DNA of 64,000 nt, taken from NCBI RefSeq assembly GCF_042678185.1, contig NZ_JBHUDQ010000017.1; one strand, 5' to 3'. The notes under the pieces are model-generated. The model was not told where the DNA came from and ran no database searches. It was given only the letters and a program-made list of their open reading frames with translations. A program made the translations under genes and the position numbers. Below, in pieces: positions 24,753-34,123 of this stretch. Source of the stretch: Ramlibacter ginsenosidimutans (GTDB taxonomy: Bacteria > Pseudomonadota > Gammaproteobacteria > Burkholderiales > Burkholderiaceae_C). The first letter of the stretch is position 1, and every line of letters starts with the position of its first letter.

Positions 24753-24764
24753 TAGAATCGTCCG
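24753..24764 (+). promoter_or_regulatory. -10 element for a probable leaderless start
   Basis: TAGAAT (24753-24758) lies only five bases before the GTG at 24764, so the transcript would begin at or beside the start codon. No matching -35 is evident. Confidence 0.4.
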
Positions 24765-25420
24765 TGCTCTCGACGGCCAACTTCCTCTACGCGCTGGACC
24801 TGGCCGGCACCTTCGTGTTCGCGCTCAGCGGCGGCATGGCGGGAGTGAAGAACCGGCTGGACCTGTTCGGCGTGCTCGTGCTCTCCTTCGCGGCTGCGAA
24901 CACCGGCGGAATCACGCGTGACCTGTTGATCGGCGCCGTGCCGCCCGGCGCCGTCAGCGACTGGCACTACCTCGGCGTCTCGCTGCTGGCCGGGCTGCTC
25001 ACCTTCTACTTTCCCTCGCGCATTCACCGGGAATGGAGCCCGGTGCTGCTGTTCGACGCTGCCGGCCTTGCACTGTTCGCGGTGACCGGAGCGGGCAAGG
25101 CCCTGGCGCACGGCCTCAATCCCGTGATGGCGACGCTGATGGGGATGCTCACGGGTGTCGGCGGCGGCATGGCGCGCGACGTGCTGCTCGCGCAGGTTCC
25201 CACGGTGCTGCGGGCCGACCTCTACGCCGTCGCAGCACTCGCAGGAGCGGCCGTGGTCGTGACGGCCGCCATGCTGCAGTTGCCTCCGACTCCCTCGGCG
25301 GTGGCGGGCGCTGCACTGTGCTTCGCGCTGCGCGTGCTGGCGATCCGAAATGGTTGGCAGCTTCCCGTTGCCGCGGCGCCCCTGGACGCGGCGGCGGACG
25401 GCGAAGAGTCGAAGCGCTGA
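24764..25420 (+). CDS. TRIC-type cation channel family protein (YicG-like)
   Basis: Predicted 218 residues with seven hydrophobic segments and the internal two-fold repeat of this family: each half carries a glycine-rich G-G/G-G-G-x-x-R-D motif (N-T-G-G-I-T-R-D-L-L near residue 47 and G-V-G-G-G-M-A-R-D-V-L near 132). Prokaryotic relatives of TRIC channels (formerly UPF0126) form potassium-permeable pores in the inner membrane. The frame is open 15 codons upstream, but the GTG at 24764 lies right behind a TAGAAT -10, supporting it as a leaderless start. Soluble charged C-terminus. Confidence 0.85.
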   Translation: MLSTANFLYALDLAGTFVFALSGGMAGVKNRLDLFGVLVLSFAAANTGGITRDLLIGAVPPGAVSDWHYLGVSLLAGLLTFYFPSRIHREWSPVLLFDAAGLALFAVTGAGKALAHGLNPVMATLMGMLTGVGGGMARDVLLAQVPTVLRADLYAVAALAGAAVVVTAAMLQLPPTPSAVAGAALCFALRVLAIRNGWQLPVAAAPLDAAADGEESKR

Positions 25421-25635
25421 CCGGCGCTGCGGCTGAGGTTGCATCGCCGCTCCTTCGGTGTCACGACGGTCCCGAGCTGCGTCTGGCACGGGCCCGGGGC
25501 CGCGGGCCGAATACACTGTGGGCAGGCGCGCACGGGCTGCGCGAACTTCCAGTCACAAGGCGCGAGCTGCTTCGGCACGTGGATCCCGCGCGCATCGCGA
25601 GGCGATTCCACAGCGCGCCCCCAAAGAACATCACC

Positions 25636-26268
25636 ATGTCCCAGGACGCGATCGTCGATTCCCCAGCTTCCCGCGGCCGTGCCGCCGCACGCAAGCCGCA
25701 GCGCCCCGTGCATCCCCTCCTGCAGAAACTGTTCGAGCTGTACCCGCGGCTGTTCGGCGCCCGGTTCCTGCCGCTCAAGATCGGCGTCTTCGAAGACCTG
25801 GTGGCCGCACATCCGGACGCACTGCCCGCGAGCGAGCTCAAGGTGGCCCTCGGGCTGCACACCCGCTCCACGCGCTACATCGAGGCCGTGGCGTCCGGAC
25901 TCGCCCGCCATGACCTGCAAGGCAAGCCAGTGGAGCCGCTGGCGCCCGAACACGTGCATCACGCCATCCTGGAGTTGTACCGGCGCCGCAGCAGCAAGGA
26001 CCCCGAGCGCGCGCGCGAGCGTGCCGTCGCGCAACTGGCAGCCGCGATCGAGGCGTCCGGCCTGAGCCGCGAAGCCTACCGGGAGCGCTTCACCTCCGCG
26101 GACGACGGCATCCATTCCATGCTGGAGGACGCCCTGTCCGTCGTCGCGCAAAAGGCCGCGCGCCGCGAAGCCCTGCACAACGCGTTCAAGGCGAGCGGCA
26201 AGTCCGTTGCCGAATTCGCGGAGATGTACGGGCTGGATCCGAAGGAAGCCAGGAGGCTGCTGGCGTAA
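25636..26268 (+). CDS. ProQ/FinO-family RNA chaperone
   Basis: Predicted 210 residues. The first 130 hold a FinO/ProQ domain: H-P-L-L-Q-K-L-F-E-L-Y-P near residue 27, F-L-P-L-K-I-G-V near 46, and the helical L-G-L-H-T-R-S-T-R-Y-I-E segment near 75. The C-terminal part is a charged helical tail ending in a Y-G-L-D-P-x-E-A-R-x-L-L motif. ProQ-like proteins bind structured RNAs and sRNA-mRNA pairs globally. The long frame further upstream is rejected because residue composition changes at the ATG at 25636. Its presence makes the possible sRNA near 1.7 kb of some interest. Confidence 0.8.
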   Translation: MSQDAIVDSPASRGRAAARKPQRPVHPLLQKLFELYPRLFGARFLPLKIGVFEDLVAAHPDALPASELKVALGLHTRSTRYIEAVASGLARHDLQGKPVEPLAPEHVHHAILELYRRRSSKDPERARERAVAQLAAAIEASGLSREAYRERFTSADDGIHSMLEDALSVVAQKAARREALHNAFKASGKSVAEFAEMYGLDPKEARRLLA

Positions 26269-26375
26269 GCGGGGCGGCGCTCCCCTGCTTGGCGGTCGTC
26301 CTGTCCCGCGCGGGCCCATCGCCAATTCGCAAACCCTCGACGAGCGCGCGTGCCCATGACGATGACGTCTGCGCG

Positions 26376-27755
26376 TCAGTCGCCTTGCGAACCCATGCAA
26401 GCATGGACAAAGGCCTTGCGTTGCTTGCCTTTCAAGCCCTGGTCCCTGGCGCTGTCCGCGCAGGCCTTCCTGTGCGCGCTGAGCTTTTCAGAGAACCGCT
26501 GCACGTACACATCGAAATCGCCGCTGGCGCTAGCTGCGCTCCAGGCGGCCACGAAGGCCGGTGCCGCCAGCGCGGCCACCGCGGGCGCGGTGCCATTGCT
26601 GCTGATCGGCACCGCCTTGCCAAGTGAGGTCCCGTCATCGGCAAAGAGCTGGGCCGTATAGACGCCGGCGGCGAACCAGATGACGACGAAGTTTCCGTCG
26701 GCCAGCTCACGAGCTGCAAACGGAAGGGACGCTACCGTCGCGACTGCACTGACCGGGTTGCCCTGGGTGTCGAGCATCTGCATCGTGGCACCTCCGCCAG
26801 CCGCCGCCGTGAAAAGTACGTAGCCATCTTCGAGCGGCAGAAGCAGGACCGGGAGGCTTTGCGGCCCAACGACCGTCAAGGAGAGGACGTGGTCCGGGCC
26901 ATAGCGGAACGCCGTGTACTGCATGCTGTAGATCGTGGCGCCGGTGCCGAGGACGGACAAGACCAGCCCGCCCTGCGCGTCCGCGACCAGGTCCTGCATC
27001 ACGGCAGCACCCACCTGGTTGAAACTTCCAACCCCTACCGGGGACCCCAAGGGTTGCCCCTGGCCGTTGAACCAGTACAGGGACACGTCCGCCCGGTTCG
27101 GGGAACCCGTGGAGTAGTGTGAGAGGACCGAGGCAACCGCGAAGCCGCCGTCCGACAACGCGACGAGCCGCGGAGGGCCGAGGGAAGGGCCACGGGGCCC
27201 GGCATAGGGCTGCGACACGACTTCCGTCTCCGGCACGAGCTGCACGCCGTTCGCACTGAAGATCTGGAAGAACACCCCGGTGGTTGTCGAGGTGAAACCA
27301 CCCGGCATCGCCACGTCCCGGGTGATCGTGTACAGGACCACCACCGACCCGTCGCGTAGCACGACCAACGAACTCTGCTCGATGGCCATGCGGCTGGCTA
27401 CTTGCGTGGGGGCGTCGATCCCAAGAGGAATACGGAGTTCGGATCCAGTCCTGGCGCCGGCTCTGTCATAAGCCTGCATGAAGAGAAGCTGGCCGGTCGA
27501 GATCCAGGCGACGACGTAGCCGCCGCCCTGGGTGGCGCCCACTGCCCGCAATATCTGGTCGTTGGCGGTTGTGGTGTTGACAACGGACACAGGGTCGGCA
27601 AGAAGGGAAGCATTCATCGGGCCGCTCTTCGCGCGAGCCGACGCGTCCATGGGTGAAGCCGTCAGCGTTGGATCCATGCCGCTGCCGTCGCTGCCACCCC
27701 CACATGATGCGAGAACCAGTGCCGCCCAAGCGGCGCAAAGGAACCGGATGAGCAT
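26376..27755 (-). CDS. Lipoprotein with propeller-like body and PsiF-like C-terminus
   Basis: Predicted 459 residues. A lipoprotein signal with lipobox L-A-S-C gives a lipidated Cys18, followed by a glycine/serine linker. The body (about 45-420) repeats blades of the type [VL]-x-x-L-x-D-G-G/D-G-x-x-V-V, suggesting a beta-propeller or similar surface fold. The last about 30 residues (R-K-A-C-A-D-S-A-R-D-Q-G-L-K-G-K-Q-R-K-A) match the PsiF repeat found in small phosphate-starvation-inducible proteins. I do not know this combination as a standard architecture. GAGGGGG precedes the ATG. Convergent with proQ. Function unknown. Confidence 0.75.
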   Translation of the reverse strand: MLIRFLCAAWAALVLASCGGGSDGSGMDPTLTASPMDASARAKSGPMNASLLADPVSVVNTTTANDQILRAVGATQGGGYVVAWISTGQLLFMQAYDRAGARTGSELRIPLGIDAPTQVASRMAIEQSSLVVLRDGSVVVLYTITRDVAMPGGFTSTTTGVFFQIFSANGVQLVPETEVVSQPYAGPRGPSLGPPRLVALSDGGFAVASVLSHYSTGSPNRADVSLYWFNGQGQPLGSPVGVGSFNQVGAAVMQDLVADAQGGLVLSVLGTGATIYSMQYTAFRYGPDHVLSLTVVGPQSLPVLLLPLEDGYVLFTAAAGGGATMQMLDTQGNPVSAVATVASLPFAARELADGNFVVIWFAAGVYTAQLFADDGTSLGKAVPISSNGTAPAVAALAAPAFVAAWSAASASGDFDVYVQRFSEKLSAHRKACADSARDQGLKGKQRKAFVHACMGSQGD

Positions 27756-28022
27756 GGGACACCCCCTCTGCGGTGATCACCCGGATGTCGGTCGCATCTA
27801 CCGAACGCCAAGACCCCGCGGATGTGCTTGGCGTGACTATTTCGGTCACGGGGGAGGCAGTACGGAAGGCCGTCGCAATCCCGGGCAGAGAGTCAGTCTG
27901 CGTGGGGGAACCCGGCAATGCAAGTTACGGTGGGTTCATCCGGTAAGGGCTTATTGCTGAGGAGCTTCCGCGGCCACGGTGACTCCGTCACCGACGCGGC
28001 GACCCCTTTTTTGCCGTGCGCC

Positions 28023-29036
28023 CTAAGCCGGGATGCGCACCCGCTGCCCGGTCTGCGCGGATTCGGCGACGGCCAATGCCGCTGCCAGCGAACGCACTCC
28101 GTCCTCGCCGGTCGCAGCAGGCGCGCCCTGGCCGCGTAGCGCGCTTGCGAACAGCGCGACGCCCCGCGCGTACAGGTTCTCTTGCGCCAGTTCCACCGGG
28201 CGCTCGCCGTCCGCGTCACGCAGCATGACGCTGCCCACGGGCTGCACGGTCATGACGTCGCGCGCGACCAGCGAGCCCTGGTCGCCCAGGATCTCGATGC
28301 TGGTCACGGTGTTGCGCGTGGTGTAGGCCGCGTGCACGTGCGCGAGCAGTCCGTCCGAGAAGCGCAGGACGGCCATGACGCCATCTTCCAGGCCTTGGGT
28401 CGCGAGGTAGGCGCTCTGCGTCATCGCCACGGCTTCCTGCGGCTCGCTGCCCAGCACGAAGCGCAGCGCGTCGACGTCGTGCACGACGATGTCGCGGATC
28501 ACGCCGCCGCCGGCTGCGGGATCGTGGATGCGCCAGCCTTGCACCAGCGGCCGCAGGTACACGGCGTGGTGGACGCGCGCGAAGAGCGGCTTGCCGATGG
28601 CACCGGCGCGCACCAGGTCACGCAGCGCGCGATGCGTCGCGGCGTTGCGCAGGTGGTGGTTGGTCCCCAACAGCACGCCGGCAGCGCGGCAGGCGTCCAC
28701 CATTCGCTGCGCATCGGGCACGTCCATCGCCAGCGGCTTCTCGCACAGCACGTGCTTGCCGGCAGCAGCGGCAGCCAGCACCTGCGCGCAATGGCGGTCG
28801 TTGGTGCTGCTGATGTAGACCGCCTCGACGTCGGGGCGCGCCAGCAGCGCGTCCACCGAATCCGTGGCGAACGGAATGCCGTGCTCCGCAGCGAATTGCG
28901 CCGCGCGCGCGTGGGAGCCGCTGGCGATCGCCACCACTTCGTGCCCGGCGAGGCGGACCGCGTTGACCATGTGTTCGTGCGCGATCGTGCTCGCGCCGAT
29001 GAAGCCCCAGCGCACCGGTCCTTGCCTGTCGTTCAT
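28023..29036 (-). CDS. Gfo/Idh/MocA-family NAD(P)-dependent oxidoreductase
   Basis: Predicted 337 residues. N-terminal Rossmann fold with G-F-I-G-A-S-T-I-A near residue 11, the family E-K-P-L-A motif near residue 100 (catalytic lysine of E-K-P) and the C-terminal substrate domain. These enzymes oxidise sugar, inositol or hydroxy-acid carbons. Last gene of the 14-gene minus-strand block; its ATG overlaps the end of the FAD-linked oxidase gene by 4 bases. Substrate unknown, presumably an intermediate of that operon. Confidence 0.85.
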   Translation of the reverse strand: MNDRQGPVRWGFIGASTIAHEHMVNAVRLAGHEVVAIASGSHARAAQFAAEHGIPFATDSVDALLARPDVEAVYISSTNDRHCAQVLAAAAAGKHVLCEKPLAMDVPDAQRMVDACRAAGVLLGTNHHLRNAATHRALRDLVRAGAIGKPLFARVHHAVYLRPLVQGWRIHDPAAGGGVIRDIVVHDVDALRFVLGSEPQEAVAMTQSAYLATQGLEDGVMAVLRFSDGLLAHVHAAYTTRNTVTSIEILGDQGSLVARDVMTVQPVGSVMLRDADGERPVELAQENLYARGVALFASALRGQGAPAATGEDGVRSLAAALAVAESAQTGQRVRIPA

Positions 29037-30433
29037 GCCATCACCATCTTTCCAGGATTCATCACGCCGCGCGGATCGAGCGCGTGCTTGAGGGCCCGCA
29101 TCAGCACGATACCCTCGGGGTGTTCCGCCTCCAGCTGGTGGATGCGGTGGCGGCCTATGCCGTGTTCGCCCGTGCAGGTGCCGCCCAGGCGGATGGCGCG
29201 CAGCGCCACCGCTTCGGCCAGCGCCTCGGCCTTCGCCCGCTCGCCGGGCGAGGCGGGGTCGTACAGGATACCCAGGTGGAAGTTGCCGTCGCCGACGTGC
29301 CCGGCCAGCGGCGCGGCCAGCCCGCTGCGAGCCACGTCCTCGCCCGTTTCGGCGATGCACTGCGCCAGGCGGGAAATCGGCACGCAGGCATCCGTTCCTA
29401 TCATCGCGTGGCCCGGGCGGAAGGCGAAGTTGGCCCAGGTGACCTCGTGCCGCGCCTTCCACAGGCGGGTGCGGTCCTCCGGCCTTGCCGCCCACGTGAA
29501 GCCGCTGCCGCCCGCGTCGGCCGCCAAGCCCTCCAGCGTCTCCACCTGCTCGCGCACGGCGGCCGGCGAGCCGTGGAACTCGATGAAGAGCGTCGGCAGC
29601 GGCCGGAACTCGTCGAGTCTGGAATAGGCGATGCAGGCCTGCATCTGCACGTCGTCCAGCAGCTCGATACGCGCGAGCGGCACGCCCATCTGCAAGGCGC
29701 TGATCACCACCTGCACCGCAGAGGCCACGTCGGGGAACTGGCAGACCGCGGCTTCCACGGTCTCCGGCAAGCCCCACAGGCGCAACTGGATCTCGGTGAT
29801 GAAGCCGAGGATCCCTTCGCTGCCGACGAACAGGCGCGTGAGGTCCAGGCCCGCGGCCGTCTTGCGTGCGCGCGTGCCGGTGCGCACGACGCGGCCGTCC
29901 GCCGTGACGACGGTCAGTCCGAGCACGGCATCGCGCATCGTGCCGTAGCGCACGGCGGCGGTGCCGGACGCGCGCGTGGCCGTCATGCCGCCCAGCGTCG
30001 CGTCGGCGCCCGGGTCGATCGGGAAGAACAGGCCCTGGCCGCGCACTGCGTTGTTCAACTGCACGCGGGTCACGCCCGCCTGCACGCGGCAATCGAGCGC
30101 GTCCGCGTCCACTTCCAGGACTTGCGCCATCTGCGTGAGGTCGATGCTGACGCCGCCGTGCACGGCGGCGACGTGGCCCTCCAGCGAGGAGCCGGCGCCG
30201 AACGGCACCATGGGCATCCGTGCGTCGTGGCACAGGCGCGCGATCTCCGCGACCTCCTCGGTGGTGTGGGGGAATACGACCACGTCGGGGAGCCCGGCGT
30301 CGGTGACGTTCTGGCCGTGCGAGTGGTGCTCGCGCAGGGCCTGCGCGCGGCTGGCCCGCGCGCCGAACCGCGCCAGCAGTTGGGTGACGACGGCCTCGCG
30401 CACGCCGGCGTCGGCGAATTGTGGCGCGTCCAT
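29033..30433 (-). CDS. FAD-linked oxidase, D-lactate/glycolate dehydrogenase (GlcD-like)
   Basis: Predicted 466 residues of the VAO/PCMH flavin fold: FAD segment P-F-G-A-G-S-S-L-E-G near residue 77, P-G-A-D-A-T-L-G-G-M near 145, and the C-terminal C-T-G-E-H-G-I-G-R motif near 425. Such enzymes oxidise D-2-hydroxy acids (D-lactate, glycolate, D-2-hydroxyglutarate) and pass electrons to the respiratory chain. No Fe-S or GlcE/GlcF partner is adjacent. The start at 30433 coincides with the dctM stop (one-base overlap region), so the two are translationally coupled. Confidence 0.85.
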   Translation of the reverse strand: MDAPQFADAGVREAVVTQLLARFGARASRAQALREHHSHGQNVTDAGLPDVVVFPHTTEEVAEIARLCHDARMPMVPFGAGSSLEGHVAAVHGGVSIDLTQMAQVLEVDADALDCRVQAGVTRVQLNNAVRGQGLFFPIDPGADATLGGMTATRASGTAAVRYGTMRDAVLGLTVVTADGRVVRTGTRARKTAAGLDLTRLFVGSEGILGFITEIQLRLWGLPETVEAAVCQFPDVASAVQVVISALQMGVPLARIELLDDVQMQACIAYSRLDEFRPLPTLFIEFHGSPAAVREQVETLEGLAADAGGSGFTWAARPEDRTRLWKARHEVTWANFAFRPGHAMIGTDACVPISRLAQCIAETGEDVARSGLAAPLAGHVGDGNFHLGILYDPASPGERAKAEALAEAVALRAIRLGGTCTGEHGIGRHRIHQLEAEHPEGIVLMRALKHALDPRGVMNPGKMVMA

Positions 30434-31710
30434 CAGCGGAACAGCGACAGCGGGACCATGACCAGCTGCGGGAACAGCACCATCAGGAACAGCACCACGA
30501 GCTGCGCGATCATGAACGGCATCACGCCTCGGATCACGTCGTGCATGGGCACGCGGGCGACGCCGCTGGCCACGTTGAGCACGGTTCCCACCGGCGGCGT
30601 GATCAGGCCGATGGCGTTGTTGATCACGAACAGCACGCCGAAGTAGACGGGGTCGATGCCCGCCTGCTTCACCAGCGGCATCAGCACCGGCGTGAGGATC
30701 AGGATGGTCGGCGCGAAGTCGAGCGCCGTGCCCACGATCACCACCAGCACCATGAGGGCGAACATCAGCAGCGTGGGGCTGCCCATGAACGGCTGCATCA
30801 GTTGCGTCACCTGGCCGGGGATGTCGGCCAGCGCGATCAGCCACGCGGACACCAGCGCTGCAGCCACCATGAACATGATCACCGCGGTCGTCTTCGCGGA
30901 GTTGAGCATCAGGCCGTAGATGTGCCGCCAGTGAAGCTGGCGGTAGACGAACAGGCCGACCACGAGGGCATAAGCGACGGCGACCACGGCCGCTTCGGTC
31001 GGCGTGAAGACGCCGAACTTCAGGCCGCCGACGATGATGACCGGCAGCAGGAACGCCCAGAAGGCGCGCGCCGTTTCGCGCAGCCGCTCGCCCATGGGCA
31101 TCTTCGCCGCCACCGTTACGCGGTCTCGCCGTGCCACCCACCACCAGGTCGCGGCCAGTGCCACGCCCAGCAGGATGCCCGGGAACACTCCAGCCATGAA
31201 CAGCTTGCTGATCGACACGCCGCCGGCCACGCCGAACAGCACGAGGCCGATCGAAGGCGGGATCACTGGCGCGATGATGCCGCCCGCCGCAATGAGGCCG
31301 GTGGAACGCGCCGGGTCGTAGCCCGCCGTGCGCATCATGGGCACCAGCAGCGCCGCGATGGCGGCAGTGTCGGCGACCGCGGCGCCCGAGAGGGAGGCCA
31401 TGAGCACCGAGGCCACCACGGCGACGTAGCCGAGACCGCCTCGAAGGTGGCCCACCCAGGCCATCGCAGCGTTGACGATGCGGCGCGACATGCCGCCAGC
31501 ATTCATCAACTCGCCGGCCAGCAGGAAGAAAGGCACGGCCATCAGCGGGAAGTTGTCGGCCCCGCTCACCAGGTTCGTGGCGATGATCTGCGTGTCGAAA
31601 TTGCCCATCTGCCACATGAGGGCCAGGGCGCACACGATCAGGGCGAAGGCGATCGGCATGCCGATGGCCATCGCGCCGATCAGCGAACCGGAGAAGATCC
31701 AGAGCGTCAT
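30433..31710 (-). CDS. dctM: TRAP transporter large permease (DctM)
   Basis: Predicted 425 residues with about 12 hydrophobic helices and the family motifs P-L-M-A-V-P-F-F-L-L-A-G near residue 53 and P-P-S-I-G (with G-G-I-I-A-P-V-I-P-P-S) near 150. This is the sodium-driven translocation subunit of a tripartite TRAP transporter; it works with the small DctQ-type subunit and the periplasmic receptor encoded just upstream. It overlaps both neighbours by a few bases. Confidence 0.9.
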   Translation of the reverse strand: MTLWIFSGSLIGAMAIGMPIAFALIVCALALMWQMGNFDTQIIATNLVSGADNFPLMAVPFFLLAGELMNAGGMSRRIVNAAMAWVGHLRGGLGYVAVVASVLMASLSGAAVADTAAIAALLVPMMRTAGYDPARSTGLIAAGGIIAPVIPPSIGLVLFGVAGGVSISKLFMAGVFPGILLGVALAATWWWVARRDRVTVAAKMPMGERLRETARAFWAFLLPVIIVGGLKFGVFTPTEAAVVAVAYALVVGLFVYRQLHWRHIYGLMLNSAKTTAVIMFMVAAALVSAWLIALADIPGQVTQLMQPFMGSPTLLMFALMVLVVIVGTALDFAPTILILTPVLMPLVKQAGIDPVYFGVLFVINNAIGLITPPVGTVLNVASGVARVPMHDVIRGVMPFMIAQLVVLFLMVLFPQLVMVPLSLFR

Positions 31711-32252
31711 GCGCGCGCTCCTTCCGAGCTGGCGTCCACGAGCGCCTGCTCCTCCGAGTCCGCGACGGCGATCAGGTCGTCGTCCGACAGCTGGCCCGTC
31801 GCGAAGCGCAGCAGGCGCGCGACGATGATCAGGGCCATGGAACCGGCGCACAGGTACGCGACGCCGAACACCCACTCCATCGAGATCTCGGCGACGGGCG
31901 ACAGGGTGCCCGCGTTGATGTCGTGCTGGCGCCAGGTGCCGACGAAGAACAGCACGCAGCACAGGAGCATGAGCGCCTCGCTGGCCAGGAAGCACAAGCG
32001 GCGACCGAGCATGGGCAGCTTGCGTACGAGCGTGTCGACACCCAGGTGCGCGCCCTCGCGCAGGCCGACCACGGCGCCGACGAAGGTCAGCCACACGAAG
32101 CCGAAGCGCGAGAGCTCCTCCGACACCGTGATGCCGGAGTTGAAGCCGTAACGCAGGATCACGTTGCCCAGCACCATCACCACCATGGCGCCGAGGCACA
32201 GCACGAGCAGGACCTCGAGCAGCTTGAAATAGAGGTTGACGATGCGGTCCAA
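31707..32252 (-). CDS. dctQ: TRAP transporter small permease (DctQ)
   Basis: Predicted 181 residues with four hydrophobic helices, the standard layout of DctQ-type subunits, and the V-S-E-E-L-S-R-F-G-F-V-W segment typical of the loop before helix 2. The acidic C-terminus is cytoplasmic. Overlaps dctM by 4 bases and follows dctP by 13. Confidence 0.88.
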   Translation of the reverse strand: MDRIVNLYFKLLEVLLVLCLGAMVVMVLGNVILRYGFNSGITVSEELSRFGFVWLTFVGAVVGLREGAHLGVDTLVRKLPMLGRRLCFLASEALMLLCCVLFFVGTWRQHDINAGTLSPVAEISMEWVFGVAYLCAGSMALIIVARLLRFATGQLSDDDLIAVADSEEQALVDASSEGARA

Positions 32253-32265
32253 GGTGATTCCCTGC

Positions 32266-33294
32266 TTACTTCGCGGCCACGTTGGTGCGGACCTTCTGCA
32301 CTTCCGCGTAGAACTGCCTGGCGAAGTCCTCGCCCACGCGCTCGTTCTGGCGGTCGATCACCGGCTTGAGCTGCACGGCCATGCGCTGGCGCTCGGCGAG
32401 CGAGACGTCGTTGACCTGCATGCCGGCCTTCTTCACCGTCTCCAGCATGCCGGCTTCCATGCGCGGGAGCTCATGGCGCTTCCACTGCTTCGCCTCGTTG
32501 GCGGCCGCGAGGACGGTCGCCTGGTCTTCCTTCGACAGCTTGTCCCAGCTCTTGCGTCCGATGAGCAGCGCCTCGGAGTTGATGGAGTGCCGGGTCAGGC
32601 TCAGGTACTTCTGCACTTCCTGCATCTTCATCGTCACGATCTGCGGCAGCGGGTTCTCCTGGCCGTCGACGGCCTTGGTCTCCAGCGCGGTGTAGACCTC
32701 GGTCACGGCCATCGGCGTGGGATTGGCGCCCAGCTGCTTGAACATGTCGATGTACATCGCGTTCTGGATCACGCGCAGCTTCAGGCCCTTGTAGTCCTCC
32801 CACTTCGTGATCGGGTGCTTGCTGTTCGTGGTGTTGCGAAAGCCGTTGTGCGTGTACGCCAGCACGACCCAGCCCTTCTCATACGCCTTGTCGGACAGCA
32901 GCTTGCCCATGGGGCCGTCCATCACGCGGTCGAACTCCTCGCCGCTCTGGAACACGAAGGGGAAGTCGAGGATCGCCATTTCCTTGACCTGGCTCGCCAT
33001 CGTGGCGGTGCCGGTGGTCATCACGTCCTGGGTGCCGGCCTGAAGCTGCGACTGCATCTGCACGTCGGCGCCCAGCACGCCGTTGGTCAGCACCTGCAGC
33101 TTGATCTTGCCGTGGCTCTTGGCGTCGAGCACTTCGGAGAACTTCTTCAGCATTTCGGCGGCAGGATGGTCCGGCGTCATGCTGGTGCCGCCCTTGAGCG
33201 TCTGCTGCGCCTGTGCGGCCGGCAGCGCCAGCGCGAAAGCCGCAGCAGCGATCGCTGCGCGACGGGTGATCTTCGAAAGGGTGTTGCTGTGCAA
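32266..33294 (-). CDS. dctP: TRAP transporter periplasmic receptor (DctP)
   Basis: Predicted 342 residues with a signal peptide that contains a twin arginine (T-R-R-A-A-I) and cuts near A-Q-A-Q. The mature protein has the DctP fold, including a V-I-Q-N-A-M-Y segment near residue 175 and the E-V-Y-T-A-L-E-T-K-A-V-D-G-Q-E-N-P motif near 205, which positions the arginine-bound carboxylate ligand in the family. It should bind a small organic acid for the DctQM permease encoded next. Confidence 0.88.
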   Translation of the reverse strand: MHSNTLSKITRRAAIAAAAFALALPAAQAQQTLKGGTSMTPDHPAAEMLKKFSEVLDAKSHGKIKLQVLTNGVLGADVQMQSQLQAGTQDVMTTGTATMASQVKEMAILDFPFVFQSGEEFDRVMDGPMGKLLSDKAYEKGWVVLAYTHNGFRNTTNSKHPITKWEDYKGLKLRVIQNAMYIDMFKQLGANPTPMAVTEVYTALETKAVDGQENPLPQIVTMKMQEVQKYLSLTRHSINSEALLIGRKSWDKLSKEDQATVLAAANEAKQWKRHELPRMEAGMLETVKKAGMQVNDVSLAERQRMAVQLKPVIDRQNERVGEDFARQFYAEVQKVRTNVAAK

Positions 33295-33352
33295 GGCTGT
33301 CTCCTCGGGATGGATGGCAAACGGAAAACGGAAAAAGAATGCGACCCGGCGC

Positions 33353-34123
33353 TCAGGCGCCGAGGTAGGTCTGGCGCACGTAGTCGTCGTGGATCAGGCG
33401 GCGGGCCTCGCCCTGCAGCACCACGGCGCCGTTCTCGAGTGCGTAGCCGTAGTCCGCGATGGAAAGCGCCGCATACGCGTTCTGCTCCACCACCATCACG
33501 GTGCGGCCGGTGGCGGCGATGCGCCGGATGTCGGCGAACATCTCGGTCGTGAGCTTGGGCGAGATGCCCATCGAGGGCTCGTCGAGCAGCAGCAGCGACG
33601 GATCGGACATCAGGCCGCGGCCGATCGCCAGCATCTGCTGCTCGCCGCCGGAGAGGATGCCGCCCATCATGTGCGACTTCTTCTTCAGCACGGGGAAGAG
33701 CGTGTAGACCTCCTCCAGCGTGCGGGCGAGCCCCGCCTTGTCCTTGCGGCGCACGTAGCCGCCGACCTCGAGGTTCTCCAGGACGGTGAGCGTCGGGAAG
33801 ATGCGCCGGCGCTGCGGCACGCAGCCGACGCCGCGCGCGATGATCTGCTCGGTGGGCGCGCCGGCGATCGACTGGCCGTTCAGCAGCACGCGCCCGGATG
33901 ACGGCCGCACGCGGCCGGTCACGAGATTGAGGGTGGTGGACTTGCCGGCGCCGTTGGCGCCGATCACCGCCACCACCTGGCCGCGCCGGATCTTCAGCGA
34001 GATGCCGAACAGCACCTGCGCCTTCCCGTAGAACGCGTCGGCCTGCGCAATCTCGAGGACCGCGCCGGAGTCCTCGGGCGCGGCCGGTGCCGGCGCGTGC
34101 AGCGACTCGGTCCCCTCGAACAT
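33353..34123 (-). CDS. livF: Branched-chain-type ABC transporter ATPase LivF
   Basis: Predicted 256 residues. Walker A G-A-N-G-A-G-K-S-T near residue 52, signature L-S-G-G-E-Q-Q near 157, Walker B L-L-L-L-D-E-P-S near 177. It belongs to the LivF branch of HAAT-type ABC importers. An extra about 20 residues precede the ATPase domain. Its ATG overlaps the stop of the receptor gene (TGATG). It forms the second ATPase, the first being fused to the permease LivM two genes upstream. Confidence 0.88.
   Translation of the reverse strand: MFEGTESLHAPAPAAPEDSGAVLEIAQADAFYGKAQVLFGISLKIRRGQVVAVIGANGAGKSTTLNLVTGRVRPSSGRVLLNGQSIAGAPTEQIIARGVGCVPQRRRIFPTLTVLENLEVGGYVRRKDKAGLARTLEEVYTLFPVLKKKSHMMGGILSGGEQQMLAIGRGLMSDPSLLLLDEPSMGISPKLTTEMFADIRRIAATGRTVMVVEQNAYAALSIADYGYALENGAVVLQGEARRLIHDDYVRQTYLGA

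Noticed and set aside
27978..28013. Hairpin CGGTGAC/GTCACCG followed by a T-run, as a terminator
   Set aside because: Fourteen bases separate stem and T-run, and neither flanking gene is transcribed toward it in the right direction.
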